A DNA stretch of 64,000 nt. Origin: Litchfieldia salsa (lineage in GTDB: Bacteria; Bacillota; Bacilli; Bacillales; Bacillaceae_L). A program made the position numbers and the translations under genes. The stretch spans positions 248,001 to 312,000 of the forward strand of contig NZ_FNJU01000002.1 in assembly GCF_900104555.1 (NCBI RefSeq). Direction: 5' to 3'. Below are positions 9,309 through 17,330 of the stretch, piece by piece. The notes under the pieces are model-generated. The model had not been told where the DNA came from. It made no database searches and saw nothing but the letters and a program-made list of their open reading frames with translations. How positions within the stretch are numbered: position 1 is the first letter of the stretch; the number at the start of each line of letters is the position of its first letter.

Positions 9309-10832
9309 CTAATTACTTGGCTCCTTCTCACCCTTTGGCAAGAAAAAGATAAAAAACAAACTAACAATTGCAAAAGTTAGCACACCCCAGTATACGTAAT
9401 GAAGTGACAAAGTAAGTCCTTCTTGTAATACTGCTTTCATAGGAGCCGATAGTGCGCTTCGCCGTTCTTCGTCCAAAAGAATATTTGTTGAGTCTATGGA
9501 AAGATCCTTACTTAACCCTTTTGAGTTGATATATGATTGTAAGGTACTATTTAAGATTCCCCCTAATAAAGCGGCACCGATTGTACTTCCTAAGTTACGC
9601 ATAAACATATTTGAAGCTGTAGCAACACCTCTTACCTGCCAACTAACAGTGCTTTGAATTGATACAATAAAAGCTGTTGTTGTTAGTCCCATACCAATTC
9701 CTATGAGAAATGATCCAAAAGCTGCCCAAACAGGTCCATTTGCTGGTGATAGAATAACAAAAACGACGCTTCCAAGAATCAAAGCAACTCCTCCAATAAG
9801 GGAAGTCATTCTATAACCAATTGTTAATAATAATCTTCCTGCAATAGTCGCAGCTATCGGCCATCCAATTGACATAGTGGTTAAGGTGAAACCCGCAACA
9901 ATTGGAGATCGTTCCATCACCCCTTGAACAAAGGCTGGTAAAAAGCTGGATATTCCTATTAACATCACACCGGTTGTCAAAGAAGCAATATTTGCTATAA
10001 ATATCGAGCGTTCCTTCCAAATAGAAAATGGCATCATAGGCTCTGCAGCTCTTCTCTCCTGAAAGATAAAACATGCAAGAGTGATTAAAAACAGCAAACT
10101 TAATAAAATAATCGGTATAGACGTCCATGGAAGGTGAACCCCACCTTCCACTAGGATAATCATTAGAGCACTCACAGAAATAAACAATAAACCAGCACCG
10201 ATAAAATCAATGTCATGCTTTTTCTTTTCAATTCCCTCATGTAAATATAAGCTTAGAACAATAATGCAAATAATACCAATAGGGATGTTTATCCAAAAGA
10301 CATATCTCCATGAAACATACTCAACAAGAATCCCGCCTAGGGCTGGACCAAGCACTGCAGATATCCCCCAGACACTTGATAAATACCCTTGAATTTTTGC
10401 ACGCTCTTCCTTTGTGTACATATCACCCACAATTGTTGATGCAATTGGCATTACTGCTCCCGCTCCAAAGCCTTGGATAAATCGAAAGAAAATCATCCAT
10501 TCCATCGATGGGGCAATACCACATAAAAATGAGCCTATCAAAAATACAATAATACCGAATGTTAGAATAGGTTTTCTTCCAAATAAATCTGACAGTTTTC
10601 CATAGATCAACACAGTTACGGCATTCATTAATAGATACGCAGAAAACACCCAGCTATATAATGAAAAACCACCAAGATCACCGACTATTGCAGGCATCGC
10701 TGTCGAAACAATTGTTGCCTCAATTGCTGCCATAAACATTGCAAGCATTACTGCAGCCAATGCTAGTGGGCGCCTAGTTTTACTACTTATATCTGTTTCA
10801 CTCATTCTTTTCCCCTGCGAACTCCCCATCAT
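9309..10832 (-). CDS. MFS drug exporter, DHA2 (14-helix) family
   Basis: A 507-residue proton-coupled exporter with about 14 hydrophobic helices. Motif A in loop 2-3 reads GKLSDLFGRKP and the antiporter motif C appears as GPALGG in helix 5. The N-terminus contains MFMAAIEATIVSTAMP, typical of MdtP/QacA-like pumps. Two starts are possible: the longer MMGSS with GGGGG close by, or MSETD nine codons in behind GGGGAAAAG. The shorter start looks more like homologues, but the longer is kept. It begins 27 bases after darB on the same strand and may be co-transcribed with it. In B. subtilis no such pump lies between ccpC and ykuL, so it looks like an insertion. Substrate unknown. Confidence 0.82.
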   Translation of the reverse strand: MMGSSQGKRMSETDISSKTRRPLALAAVMLAMFMAAIEATIVSTAMPAIVGDLGGFSLYSWVFSAYLLMNAVTVLIYGKLSDLFGRKPILTFGIIVFLIGSFLCGIAPSMEWMIFFRFIQGFGAGAVMPIASTIVGDMYTKEERAKIQGYLSSVWGISAVLGPALGGILVEYVSWRYVFWINIPIGIICIIVLSLYLHEGIEKKKHDIDFIGAGLLFISVSALMIILVEGGVHLPWTSIPIILLSLLFLITLACFIFQERRAAEPMMPFSIWKERSIFIANIASLTTGVMLIGISSFLPAFVQGVMERSPIVAGFTLTTMSIGWPIAATIAGRLLLTIGYRMTSLIGGVALILGSVVFVILSPANGPVWAAFGSFLIGIGMGLTTTAFIVSIQSTVSWQVRGVATASNMFMRNLGSTIGAALLGGILNSTLQSYINSKGLSKDLSIDSTNILLDEERRSALSAPMKAVLQEGLTLSLHYVYWGVLTFAIVSLFFIFFLPKGEKEPSN

Positions 10833-10859
10833 TAACCCCCGACAAGTTTTCGTAAATCG

Positions 10860-11297
10860 TTATGATTTCTCTAAATCATTTTTTAATAGCTTTAATATGG
10901 ATCTTCTAGTCAAAATCCCTTCAAATACCTGTTCATTATTCTCCACACATACAAAAGGATGGTCTACAACCAACTTTAATCCTTCCACCAATGTATCATT
11001 GAGGTTTAATCTAGGTATACTTTTGTTCATAACCTGCTCCACTTTCATTTTTTCAAGTTGTTCAAATTCGATGCGTTCAAGACCTAAAATTGAATCTAGT
11101 ATTCCTGTAGTATTAATTAGACCGTGAAGCTTATAATATGGATCAAGAACAGGCACAGCTGTATAACCTGTTTTTGTAAGGACAAGTAAAGCATGCTCTA
11201 AATTATTTCCAATTTGAACATGTGCAACTTTGTCTGCAAGAATTAATAAATCCTTAATCTTATGCTCTAAAAATTCTTCTCTTTGAAGACTAACCAT
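10860..11297 (-). CDS. darB: c-di-AMP-binding CBS protein DarB (YkuL/CbpB)
   Basis: A 145-residue protein made of two CBS domains (residues about 15-75 and 80-140). The B. subtilis orthologue (147 residues) binds cyclic di-AMP and, when free of it, stimulates the (p)ppGpp synthetase Rel and pyruvate carboxylase. Features seen are the first-CBS segment TGYTAVPVLDP and the second-CBS segment VCVENNEQVFEGILTR. The call rests on length, two-CBS architecture and gene order beside abbA-like and ykuK. The nucleotide-binding residues were not verified. Confidence 0.87.
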   Translation of the reverse strand: MVSLQREEFLEHKIKDLLILADKVAHVQIGNNLEHALLVLTKTGYTAVPVLDPYYKLHGLINTTGILDSILGLERIEFEQLEKMKVEQVMNKSIPRLNLNDTLVEGLKLVVDHPFVCVENNEQVFEGILTRRSILKLLKNDLEKS

Positions 11298-11463
11298 GAT
11301 AGATTCTCCCTCTCATCTAGAAATTTCTCTATTGACATAAATAGCTTAATATTTCAGAGTAAAATAACATATGTTGATCATACACTTGTATTTCCCATCC
11401 TATATTTTACCACAACATTATTTCAATATCTTATAATTTCATTGTTTTATCAAAATTACATAT

Positions 11464-11488
11464 AAAAAAAGACTACCCTTTGATAGTC
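11464..11488 (-). terminator. Terminator overlapping the abbA-like stop codon
   Basis: GACTA and TAGTC flank an 8-base loop and are followed by seven T on the minus strand. The 3' arm includes the TAG stop codon, so termination structure and gene end are fused. Confidence 0.65.
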
Positions 11489-11709
11489 GAAATGTGCGAA
11501 CTATTATGTATATTTGAGATGCCTGTTTCTAACTTCTCGAATAATTGAGTGAATTTCTTATACTCTTCAATTGAAATTTTCTTGTCTCCGTTTTCAATAT
11601 CAACAAATTCGCAGCAGAGTAGTTCAAGCGCATAGTTCTGACTAAATAAAATTTCCAATAACAAGTCCTTCTCATCACCTGATAGATCCATACGTTCAAG
11701 TACGTTCAT
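11473..11709 (-). CDS. abbA: AbbA-like antirepressor candidate (YkzF position)
   Basis: A 78-residue acidic, all-helical protein lying between darB (ykuL) and ykuK, exactly where B. subtilis has abbA (formerly ykzF). AbbA binds the transition-state regulator AbrB by mimicking DNA and relieves repression at the onset of stationary phase. Seen here are a strongly charged first half with GDEKDLLLEILF, then CEFVDIENGDKK and a second amphipathic helix. It is somewhat longer than the 65-residue B. subtilis protein, with an extra Ser/His-rich tail. A GGGGG site precedes the ATG. Identity rests on position and helical acidic character, so it is a fair but not firm call. Confidence 0.65.
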   Translation of the reverse strand: MNVLERMDLSGDEKDLLLEILFSQNYALELLCCEFVDIENGDKKISIEEYKKFTQLFEKLETGISNIHNSSHISTIKG

Positions 11710-11792
11710 ATAATCCCCCTAATGACTAATTCTACATATAGACTTATATTTTATTATATTAGTCCAATTCAAAAACTATTACATGATAAGAG

Positions 11793-12311
11793 CTATTTTG
11801 TAAAACGATTAGCATAGCTAAATGCTGTATATGAATCAGGCTTAATCTTAGCTTCCAATCCCATAGCAGTAATTCTTCCTGTCATTTCTGTAATAAGATC
11901 CTTTGTTACGCCCCCTTTCCCTATGTCTAGATGTACTTCTAATGTAAGATCTGCACCATCATCTGTATACGGTATTAGTAGGTCCATAATATCCATCAAA
12001 TAAGTATTGGTGAACATGTATGCCAATTCTTGACTAAATGAAGTTTCTAAGGAAATCTTTTCACGAACACTCCTAATGGGTCGATTCAATGTAAAATTAC
12101 GTAGGCATCCCCATGCACCTTTTCCTACCCTGTGCAGGTGAACAGCAGTAATGAACCGTGTTTCTTCCTGATGAACTTGTGAATCGGTACCGATAGATAA
12201 AACATACTGTGAGCTTGGATCTTTTTGAATAAACGACTTTATTCGTTTAATAACATCTTCAATTTTCATGTTGTTATCTGAGATATTATAAAATTGTGAG
12301 GATAAGTCCAT
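11793..12311 (-). CDS. ykuK: RNase H-like YkuK family protein (DUF458)
   Basis: A 172-residue protein, the same length as B. subtilis YkuK, of the DUF458 family with a predicted RNase H-like fold. Acidic positions in line with that fold are seen in SIGTDSQVHQEE near residue 43 and in LEVHLDIGKGG in the second half. Function is unknown; the family is widespread in Firmicutes. GGGAG precedes the ATG. The gap to the next upstream gene holds repeat A copy 2 and a terminator, so ykuK is probably transcribed separately from the ykuJ cluster. Confidence 0.88.
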   Translation of the reverse strand: MDLSSQFYNISDNNMKIEDVIKRIKSFIQKDPSSQYVLSIGTDSQVHQEETRFITAVHLHRVGKGAWGCLRNFTLNRPIRSVREKISLETSFSQELAYMFTNTYLMDIMDLLIPYTDDGADLTLEVHLDIGKGGVTKDLITEMTGRITAMGLEAKIKPDSYTAFSYANRFTK

Positions 12312-12406
12312 TTCCAGCTCCCTTTCTTTTTCCTTTTGATATTAATATATGTTTTTATTCATAGTATTGTTAATATTAAGAATTATTAACAATAAAAATA
12401 TTATCA

Positions 12407-12616
12407 AAGGCTGTTTTCGTATAGATTGTTGCTTTTAAAGCCGCAGGCTGAATACACTCCGCGTCCGGCGGGTGACCAGTGAGCCTCCTCGTCGCTTATG
12501 CTCCTTTGGTGTATCACTTTGTCCACAGGTCCCGCAGGAGTCTACGTGTATTCAGCCTGCTAGGAACTACCGTTTTAATGTTTATGTCTATAACAACAAA
12601 CTTTGAGAAAACAGCC
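12407..12616 (-). repeat. Palindromic repeat A, copy 2 (210 bp)
   Basis: A complete 210-base copy in the opposite orientation to copies 1, 3 and 4. Ends are AAGGCTGTTTTC and GAAAACAGCC, and core arms GCAGGCTGAATACAC and its reverse complement are intact. It is flanked on both sides by TTATCA (12401-12406 and 12617-12622). It makes up most of the gap between ykuK and the zinc-ribbon ORF. Confidence 0.9.
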
Positions 12617-12630
12617 TTATCATAAGAAAT

Positions 12631-12660
12631 AAAAAAAGAGCCTTCAATAAATGAAAGCTC
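12631..12660 (-). terminator. Terminator of the ykuJ-yueI-zinc ribbon unit
   Basis: GAGCTTTCA and TTGAAGGCTC pair around TTTA and are followed by seven T on the minus strand. It touches the TGA stop of the small zinc-ribbon ORF, which implies that the ORF belongs to the transcript. Confidence 0.85.
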
Positions 12661-12802
12661 AGCCCTTACTAGTTTCTATATCTCTCTTAATAAAATTACA
12701 TTCTGTACACTTGTAAATAACATTTTGGTTTGACTGTGCTGTCAAAACCTCTTCGAGACTAGCTTGTTTCCGGCAACTCGGACATATTACAAGAGGTTTA
12801 AT
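12659..12802 (-). CDS. Small zinc-ribbon protein with apparent ATT start
   Basis: A 47-codon ORF with two CxxC pairs (CPSC at 7-10 and CTEC at 32-35), the pattern of a zinc ribbon. There is no ATG, GTG or TTG before the first pair. The first in-frame TTG would remove it. A strong site, TTAAGGAG, ends nine bases before an ATT codon, which is therefore the best start. The frame continues straight from the TAG stop of the upstream yueI-like gene with no other stop, so stop read-through is the alternative. A terminator directly after the TGA supports a real gene. ATT starts are rare in bacteria (known for infC). Function unknown; nucleic-acid or protein binding is possible. Confidence 0.6.
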   Translation of the reverse strand: MKPLVICPSCRKQASLEEVLTAQSNQNVIYKCTECNFIKRDIETSKG

Positions 12803-12820
12803 AGTAAACCACTCCTTAAG

Positions 12821-13195
12821 CTAAAATTGTTCATTACTTACAAAGACTTCATCTTTATTAATTGCGTGTTTACTTGCCAAAACTAAACCAATATTAGTCT
12901 TTTTCTGAACATTATCCACAATTGTGAACGGTACATTTAAGCTATTGGCTAGTTTCACATATTTTGATAAATATGAATAGCTTATATCACCGTCCAAAAA
13001 AAGGTGACAATCAGAGTATTGTTTCATTAACTTTTTTATCGGTTCATATACAATTGATTTCATTACCTGACCATCTGTAAGAGCAATTATCACTCTCTCT
13101 CGAATGGTAGAAAGAAAAACCTGGCGTTCGTCAGACTTAATTTCTTTTGCACCATAAATCCCACGTTCAAGATAATCATCTATATTATCAGCCAT
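12821..13195 (-). CDS. YueI family protein (DUF1694)
   Basis: A 124-residue protein resembling B. subtilis YueI (about 132 residues). It has a conserved N-terminal ERGIYGAKEIKSDERQ segment, then FLSTIRERVIIALT, and a C-terminal domain with NVPFTIVDN. The fold is thought to be related to ribosomal-protein or L7Ae-like modules, but no function is established. The ATG with AAAGAGGTG five bases upstream was chosen; an earlier in-frame GTG would sit in that ribosome site. It ends with TAG, after which the same frame stays open into the zinc-ribbon ORF. In B. subtilis yueI lies elsewhere, so linkage to ykuJ is a local arrangement. Confidence 0.8.
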   Translation of the reverse strand: MADNIDDYLERGIYGAKEIKSDERQVFLSTIRERVIIALTDGQVMKSIVYEPIKKLMKQYSDCHLFLDGDISYSYLSKYVKLANSLNVPFTIVDNVQKKTNIGLVLASKHAINKDEVFVSNEQF

Positions 13196-13247
13196 TGTAC
13201 ACCTCTTTGACACCTCAGGAATTAGGTGTTCCTGAATTAATCATTAA

Positions 13248-13484
13248 TTAGCTAATTAAATCAAAAATTTCAATCGCAATCATATCTATATTATCAAACT
13301 GATATGTTTTTGGCTTTTCACCTTGTTGGTAAACCTCTAATTCAAATGTAGTTGTTTTATCAAAATACTTTACACTGCAAATTCTTTCTCCATTCACTTC
13401 GAAAAATCGTTGTGGTGGCTCTCCTCCATTTGCGTTTTCTTGTAAACTAATGAGACGCGATATAATACCTTGTAATTGTGACAT
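13248..13484 (-). CDS. ykuJ: DUF1797 family protein YkuJ
   Basis: A 78-residue protein of the YkuJ family (B. subtilis 79 residues), with an N-terminal helix MSQLQGIISRLISLQ followed by beta strands (EVNGERICSVKYF, TTFELEVYQ) and a short C-terminal helix. The structure is known for the family but no role is. It is the first gene of the ykuJ, yueI-like and zinc-ribbon unit. About 300 bases upstream carry no gene or clear promoter. Confidence 0.87.
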   Translation of the reverse strand: MSQLQGIISRLISLQENANGGEPPQRFFEVNGERICSVKYFDKTTTFELEVYQQGEKPKTYQFDNIDMIAIEIFDLIS

Positions 13485-13779
13485 TATAGTCTCTCCTTCC
13501 TGACAATTAAATTGTTAACCCTATAACTAGTTTTAGCATTCCTGGTTGTTCTATCCAAGAACACGCTATTTTATTGCTAAATAATCTTAACAAATTCAGG
13601 GTTAGCTTCATGTAAATTGTATGTATTTAACTTAGCTTTAAAAATCCTACCATACCAAGTCATTCATTCACCATTTTAGTATATATAATTCAATAAGCAA
13701 AGGTATTTTTTATTGAAAGCGGAAACTCTTTCCGATTCAGTTCAGAAATCAGCCAAAATATTGTTGAGTTTTACATAGA
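13485..13779. other. Gene-free stretch between ykuJ and a secreted protein gene
   Basis: About 300 AT-rich bases with no ORF of note. The only structure seen is a short hairpin, CGGAAA/TTTCCG, near 13727. The ykuJ promoter must lie here but no convincing -35/-10 pair was found. Confidence 0.5.
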
Positions 13780-13802
13780 AAATAGCCCCTTTATAAGGGG
13801 CT
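13780..13802 (-). terminator. Terminator overlapping gene end
   Basis: AGCCCCTT and AAGGGGCT form an 8-bp stem followed by ATTTTC on the minus strand. The last codons and the TAA stop of the preceding gene lie inside the hairpin. Confidence 0.75.
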
Positions 13803-14480
13803 CACGGGACTAAATCTCTGATATTTGTATTCCATCTCTAAAATTCGATCGCTAAATAACAAAAAGCGATTCATGTTTTCCACAGGTTCATACCTTTTCT
13901 TGACCGATTTACTTTCACCCTTAGATTGTTTCGATTGAACAGGAACTTCTTCAGTGACCTGCTCTTTTAATTCTAAAATATCCTTATTAAGTTCTTCATT
14001 AATAGTTATATCTGAAATTTTCCAATCCAGTCCATCTTGTTGAATTGTAATAAGAGCGTAATGCTCATTATAGCTAACAGGACCGTCATTGCTTGCATCA
14101 AACTTTTCATAAACATAATACTTTTGATTACTACTATCGTATACGAACTTAGTACGTTCTGAATAAGAAAAATACGGGATATAATAGGGTGCAAAGTCAG
14201 AGCCGTATATAATAAAGCCATCTCCTTCTTCAAAGAGATTTTCATCTAAAAATTTCGAGATAAAATCCTTTGTAAAACTAGTTTCTAGAATTTCATTAAT
14301 TTCTTCATATGTCCGAATATATTCACTTAGAGAAACTTGGGCCTGAAAACCTTCTTTAAGAAGTGAAAACACCTTGTCACGGTCTAGAGGTTCCTCTGTC
14401 GAAGTAGCAGTGACATTAGTACCTATAATAAGGACTGTGTACATTAAAATAAACACGCATATGAAATATATCTTCCTCAA
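13791..14480 (-). CDS. Predicted secreted protein, DUF3993-like
   Basis: A 229-residue protein with a clear signal peptide (residues 1-26: MRKIYFICVFILMYTVLIIG followed by a small-residue cleavage region). There is no lipobox cysteine, so it is exported or anchored by the uncleaved helix. The mature part is acidic with aromatic strands (GFIIYGSDFAPYYIPYF) and ends in a basic, Gln/Lys-rich linker and a short C-terminal segment. It resembles the uncharacterised Bacillus DUF3993 proteins, but this assignment is by eye and tentative. It stands alone between ykuJ and a two-helix membrane protein, with its own terminator. Confidence 0.65.
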   Translation of the reverse strand: MRKIYFICVFILMYTVLIIGTNVTATSTEEPLDRDKVFSLLKEGFQAQVSLSEYIRTYEEINEILETSFTKDFISKFLDENLFEEGDGFIIYGSDFAPYYIPYFSYSERTKFVYDSSNQKYYVYEKFDASNDGPVSYNEHYALITIQQDGLDWKISDITINEELNKDILELKEQVTEEVPVQSKQSKGESKSVKKRYEPVENMNRFLLFSDRILEMEYKYQRFSPVSPL

Positions 14481-14656
14481 AGTATCATTCCTCTCTACAA
14501 CTCGTCCATTAGAATTTTATTTTACCAAGCTTTTTATTAAAATAGACATGTAATCGTGCCCAAAATAACTGCAACATTTGACACAGTATTATGTATATGT
14601 ACAAATTACCCCTTTATGATTTGTATCTAACATAAAATTTGGCATATTATGCAACA

Positions 14657-14684
14657 CAAAAAGAGAGACATATAAATGTCTCCC
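14657..14684 (-). terminator. Terminator after the two-helix membrane protein gene
   Basis: GGGAGACAT and ATGTCTCTC pair around a 4-base loop and are followed by TTTTT on the minus strand. Confidence 0.75.
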
Positions 14685-14712
14685 GAAAAAAGGATCTCCT
14701 TTATATCAAACA

Positions 14713-14952
14713 TTACCAGTTTGAAATAATCGCCATATAAATGATATAAGCGATAGCTAAAGCGGCTGCTATTGCATAAGTTAAAAACACCGGATTCCGA
14801 GTATAAGGATGATCTTGAACCTTCTCATTAATTTCAGTATCAAATTGCTGTCTCATACTATGCTGTTTCTTTCCTAGCTGGTACGTATAGAATAGACCTA
14901 TTGCTAAAATGAGGACTGATAATATGGTTAATATAAAATTTAACCGATCCAC
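14713..14952 (-). CDS. Small two-helix membrane protein
   Basis: About 79 residues with two membrane helices (near 4-24 and 55-76) joined by a polar loop rich in Gln, His and Lys. GTG was chosen as start because AAGGTGG ends 10 bases upstream; a GTG three codons earlier overlaps that site. It lies 70 bases downstream of ykuI on the same strand. I do not recognise the family. It may be co-transcribed with ykuI, a c-di-GMP protein, but nothing in the sequence shows a functional link. Confidence 0.6.
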   Translation of the reverse strand: MDRLNFILTILSVLILAIGLFYTYQLGKKQHSMRQQFDTEINEKVQDHPYTRNPVFLTYAIAAALAIAYIIYMAIISNW

Positions 14953-15021
14953 GGATAACACACCACCTTACTTCGGTATATAATCCTTACTTTTCCACAT
15001 TTCCAATCATTCTATTCTAAA

Positions 15022-16236
15022 TTACAGTAATCCATCATGCTCAAAAAGGAATTCATAGGGAATATCAATGAACAAAAAATGCTCATTGTTTAGTGGATAG
15101 GAAAATGTTCGAATGGTTTCCCCTGACTCGACATCACTATACAAATCGGATAAAATCCCTTTTTTATTATATTTCATTCTGACAATATTCTCTAAGAAAT
15201 ATGGTCTCCAGCTCCAATTCTTAAAATAATATTCTTCTTTAACACTCCAACCTTGGTCTTCTTTAATTACATTTGCAGACTGTTGAAAACCATCTCCATC
15301 ACAAATATAGATTCTGAAGCATCGCTCATTTAACTCCACTGCTAATAACATGATTAATTCGTTATATTCTTCAACTTTTTTATATTTTTGCACTAAACCT
15401 TGAATTGTTCCATTCAATTGCTCCGATAAATCATACACCGAATACAACTTTTTCTTTTCATGTCTAATAAAGACTTGAGTATCATCTCTTAAACGTTCTT
15501 TCATGATATCATCAGCAACTAAATATTCTGAGGGCTTATGTAGCAGAAAGCCCTGATAGTATCTCCCACCATTTTTCCATGCATATTGGAGCTGAAACGA
15601 AGTTTCTACATCTTCATATAAAAGGGTTGCACCAATCTTTCGCGCCAATAGTGAAATGGAATATAAGACATCATGATAAGATTGTGCTGTTGTCGTTTTC
15701 AACAATTCCTTCAAATCAATTTTTAAGATATCTGGATTTAGCAATCCTATCCGGTCAAAATTGCTACTTTCTTTACCGATATTATCAACCGCAATTTTCA
15801 AACCATAGGTTCTATAATAAGTAATCAAATGATTTAGTCTTTCAAGATCACCAGTAAAATTATGTTCTGTTAACTCAATGACTACTCTATCAAGTGCCAA
15901 TCCTTTTTCTTGATATACCAATAGTAGTTCTAGTAAAGATTCACCATGATCGATCATTAGTAAATTAGCATCTCTATTAATAAATAGAAATGGGTGATTC
16001 TCCAGTTCAATAAAATGCCCTAATGCTCTATGTAATATAATATCGTCTACTTCAATTCTATATTCTTCTGGTATGGCTTCATCATGAAAAAACGCACCTA
16101 GACTTCTATATTCTTCGTTAAACTTAATTCTTCCCAATACTTCATAACCTATAACTCTATGTTCATCAGCACTAAATACAGCTTGATAAAATGGAACGAC
16201 AAGATGTAGGTTTGTCATTATATCTATTGCATCCAT
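15022..16236 (-). CDS. ykuI: EAL-domain c-di-GMP-binding protein YkuI
   Basis: A 404-residue cytosolic protein with an N-terminal EAL domain (about 15-250) and the C-terminal PAS-like YkuI_C domain (about 255-395). The B. subtilis structure binds c-di-GMP, but turnover in the cell has not been clear. Here the ExLxR motif is kept as EVLGR, with NRDAN and ELTEHNF after it. The usual DDFG loop is replaced by DNIG (VDNIGKESS), which fits a receptor or weak phosphodiesterase. The ATG behind GAGGAG at spacing 9 was preferred to a GTG two codons earlier. It is divergent from ykuE. Confidence 0.93.
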   Translation of the reverse strand: MDAIDIMTNLHLVVPFYQAVFSADEHRVIGYEVLGRIKFNEEYRSLGAFFHDEAIPEEYRIEVDDIILHRALGHFIELENHPFLFINRDANLLMIDHGESLLELLLVYQEKGLALDRVVIELTEHNFTGDLERLNHLITYYRTYGLKIAVDNIGKESSNFDRIGLLNPDILKIDLKELLKTTTAQSYHDVLYSISLLARKIGATLLYEDVETSFQLQYAWKNGGRYYQGFLLHKPSEYLVADDIMKERLRDDTQVFIRHEKKKLYSVYDLSEQLNGTIQGLVQKYKKVEEYNELIMLLAVELNERCFRIYICDGDGFQQSANVIKEDQGWSVKEEYYFKNWSWRPYFLENIVRMKYNKKGILSDLYSDVESGETIRTFSYPLNNEHFLFIDIPYEFLFEHDGLL

Positions 16237-16428
16237 ATACACTCTCTCCTCGGACCAAAACCTAAATAATTTTCATTATAACACAAAAAACAATCTGAAT
16301 ATTAAATCTTAAAATACCATAGTTGAAAGACTATAAAGGCTTTTGTAACTTAACTTTAAAATAAATAATATACATGATATGTTATAATCTTGCTTATAAA
16401 ATAGATACATAGAATAGGTTGGTTACGC

Positions 16429-17292
16429 ATGTCCAATATATATACAAGAAGGCAGTTTTTAAAAAAGGGCCTTAAATCTTTATTTACGACTGTTCTTGCT
16501 TCATCTCTAGGTTATTTTTATGCTAGGTATGTTGAACCCAAATGGTTACAAATTACAAAACATACAATTACCCATCCTCTTATCCCAAAGAGTTTTGATA
16601 ATATTAAAATTGTTCAATTCAGTGACACACATATTGGTCATTCTTTTGACATTGATCATTTTAGAGTTGTTGCAAGTAAATTAAATGAGTTAGAGCCAGA
16701 CATCGTCTTCTTTACCGGTGATTTGATTGATAACCCTAGCATCTTTCCAAGTCCAGACGAACTAATCCCTATCTTGTATAATATAAAAGCACCACTTGGA
16801 AAATTCTCTATCTATGGTAATCATGATCATGGTGGGTACGGTTCTGACATATATAGAGATGTAATGATTAATTCGAACTTTACTACTTTGTTAAATGAAT
16901 CAATCGAAATTAAAAAGGAAAAAGGAAAAATCATTGTTGTTGGGTTAGATGATATCATGCTTGGTCGCCCTGATTTCACAGGTGCTTTCGAGAAAATTAC
17001 CGGGGATCATTATACGATCGCTTTAGTACATGAACCCGATGTCGCCCCGAGAGTTGCGTCTTTTGGGGCCCATCTACAACTCTCTGGTCACACACATGGA
17101 GGACAAATCCAATTTCCATTCCTTGGTCCAATTATCACTCCTCCCTTAGGTAAGGATTATCCTGAAGGGAAGTTCACAATAGGTGCAACTAACACACTTC
17201 TTTATGTTAACAGAGGATTGGGAACCACGAGGCTTCCATTTCGTTTTTTATCAAGGCCTGAAATTTCTGTTTATACGTTAAAATCTATTTAA
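16429..17292 (+). CDS. ykuE: Tat-exported metallophosphoesterase YkuE
   Basis: A 287-residue calcineurin-like phosphoesterase at the cell surface. The N-terminus carries a twin-arginine signal (YTRRQFLKK) with a hydrophobic segment at 18-34; B. subtilis YkuE is exported by TatAy/TatCy. All catalytic metal motifs are present: SDTHIGH, TGDLID, GNHDH, and GHTHGGQ near the C-terminus. Length matches B. subtilis (286). The physiological substrate is unresolved. It is divergent from ykuI with 190 bases between them, and convergent with the following GGDEF-EAL gene. Confidence 0.93.
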   Translation: MSNIYTRRQFLKKGLKSLFTTVLASSLGYFYARYVEPKWLQITKHTITHPLIPKSFDNIKIVQFSDTHIGHSFDIDHFRVVASKLNELEPDIVFFTGDLIDNPSIFPSPDELIPILYNIKAPLGKFSIYGNHDHGGYGSDIYRDVMINSNFTTLLNESIEIKKEKGKIIVVGLDDIMLGRPDFTGAFEKITGDHYTIALVHEPDVAPRVASFGAHLQLSGHTHGGQIQFPFLGPIITPPLGKDYPEGKFTIGATNTLLYVNRGLGTTRLPFRFLSRPEISVYTLKSI

Positions 17293-17330
17293 ATGACCAT
17301 TACAACAAGGATATCCCAATCACACACGTA

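Noticed and set aside
9811-10128. 105-codon minus-strand frame inside the MFS exporter gene
   Set aside because: It is a shifted frame within a clear exporter gene and has no ribosome site.
12401-12622. Repeat A as a CRISPR or insertion sequence
   Set aside because: There are no regularly spaced short repeats and no transposase or terminal structure of an autonomous element.
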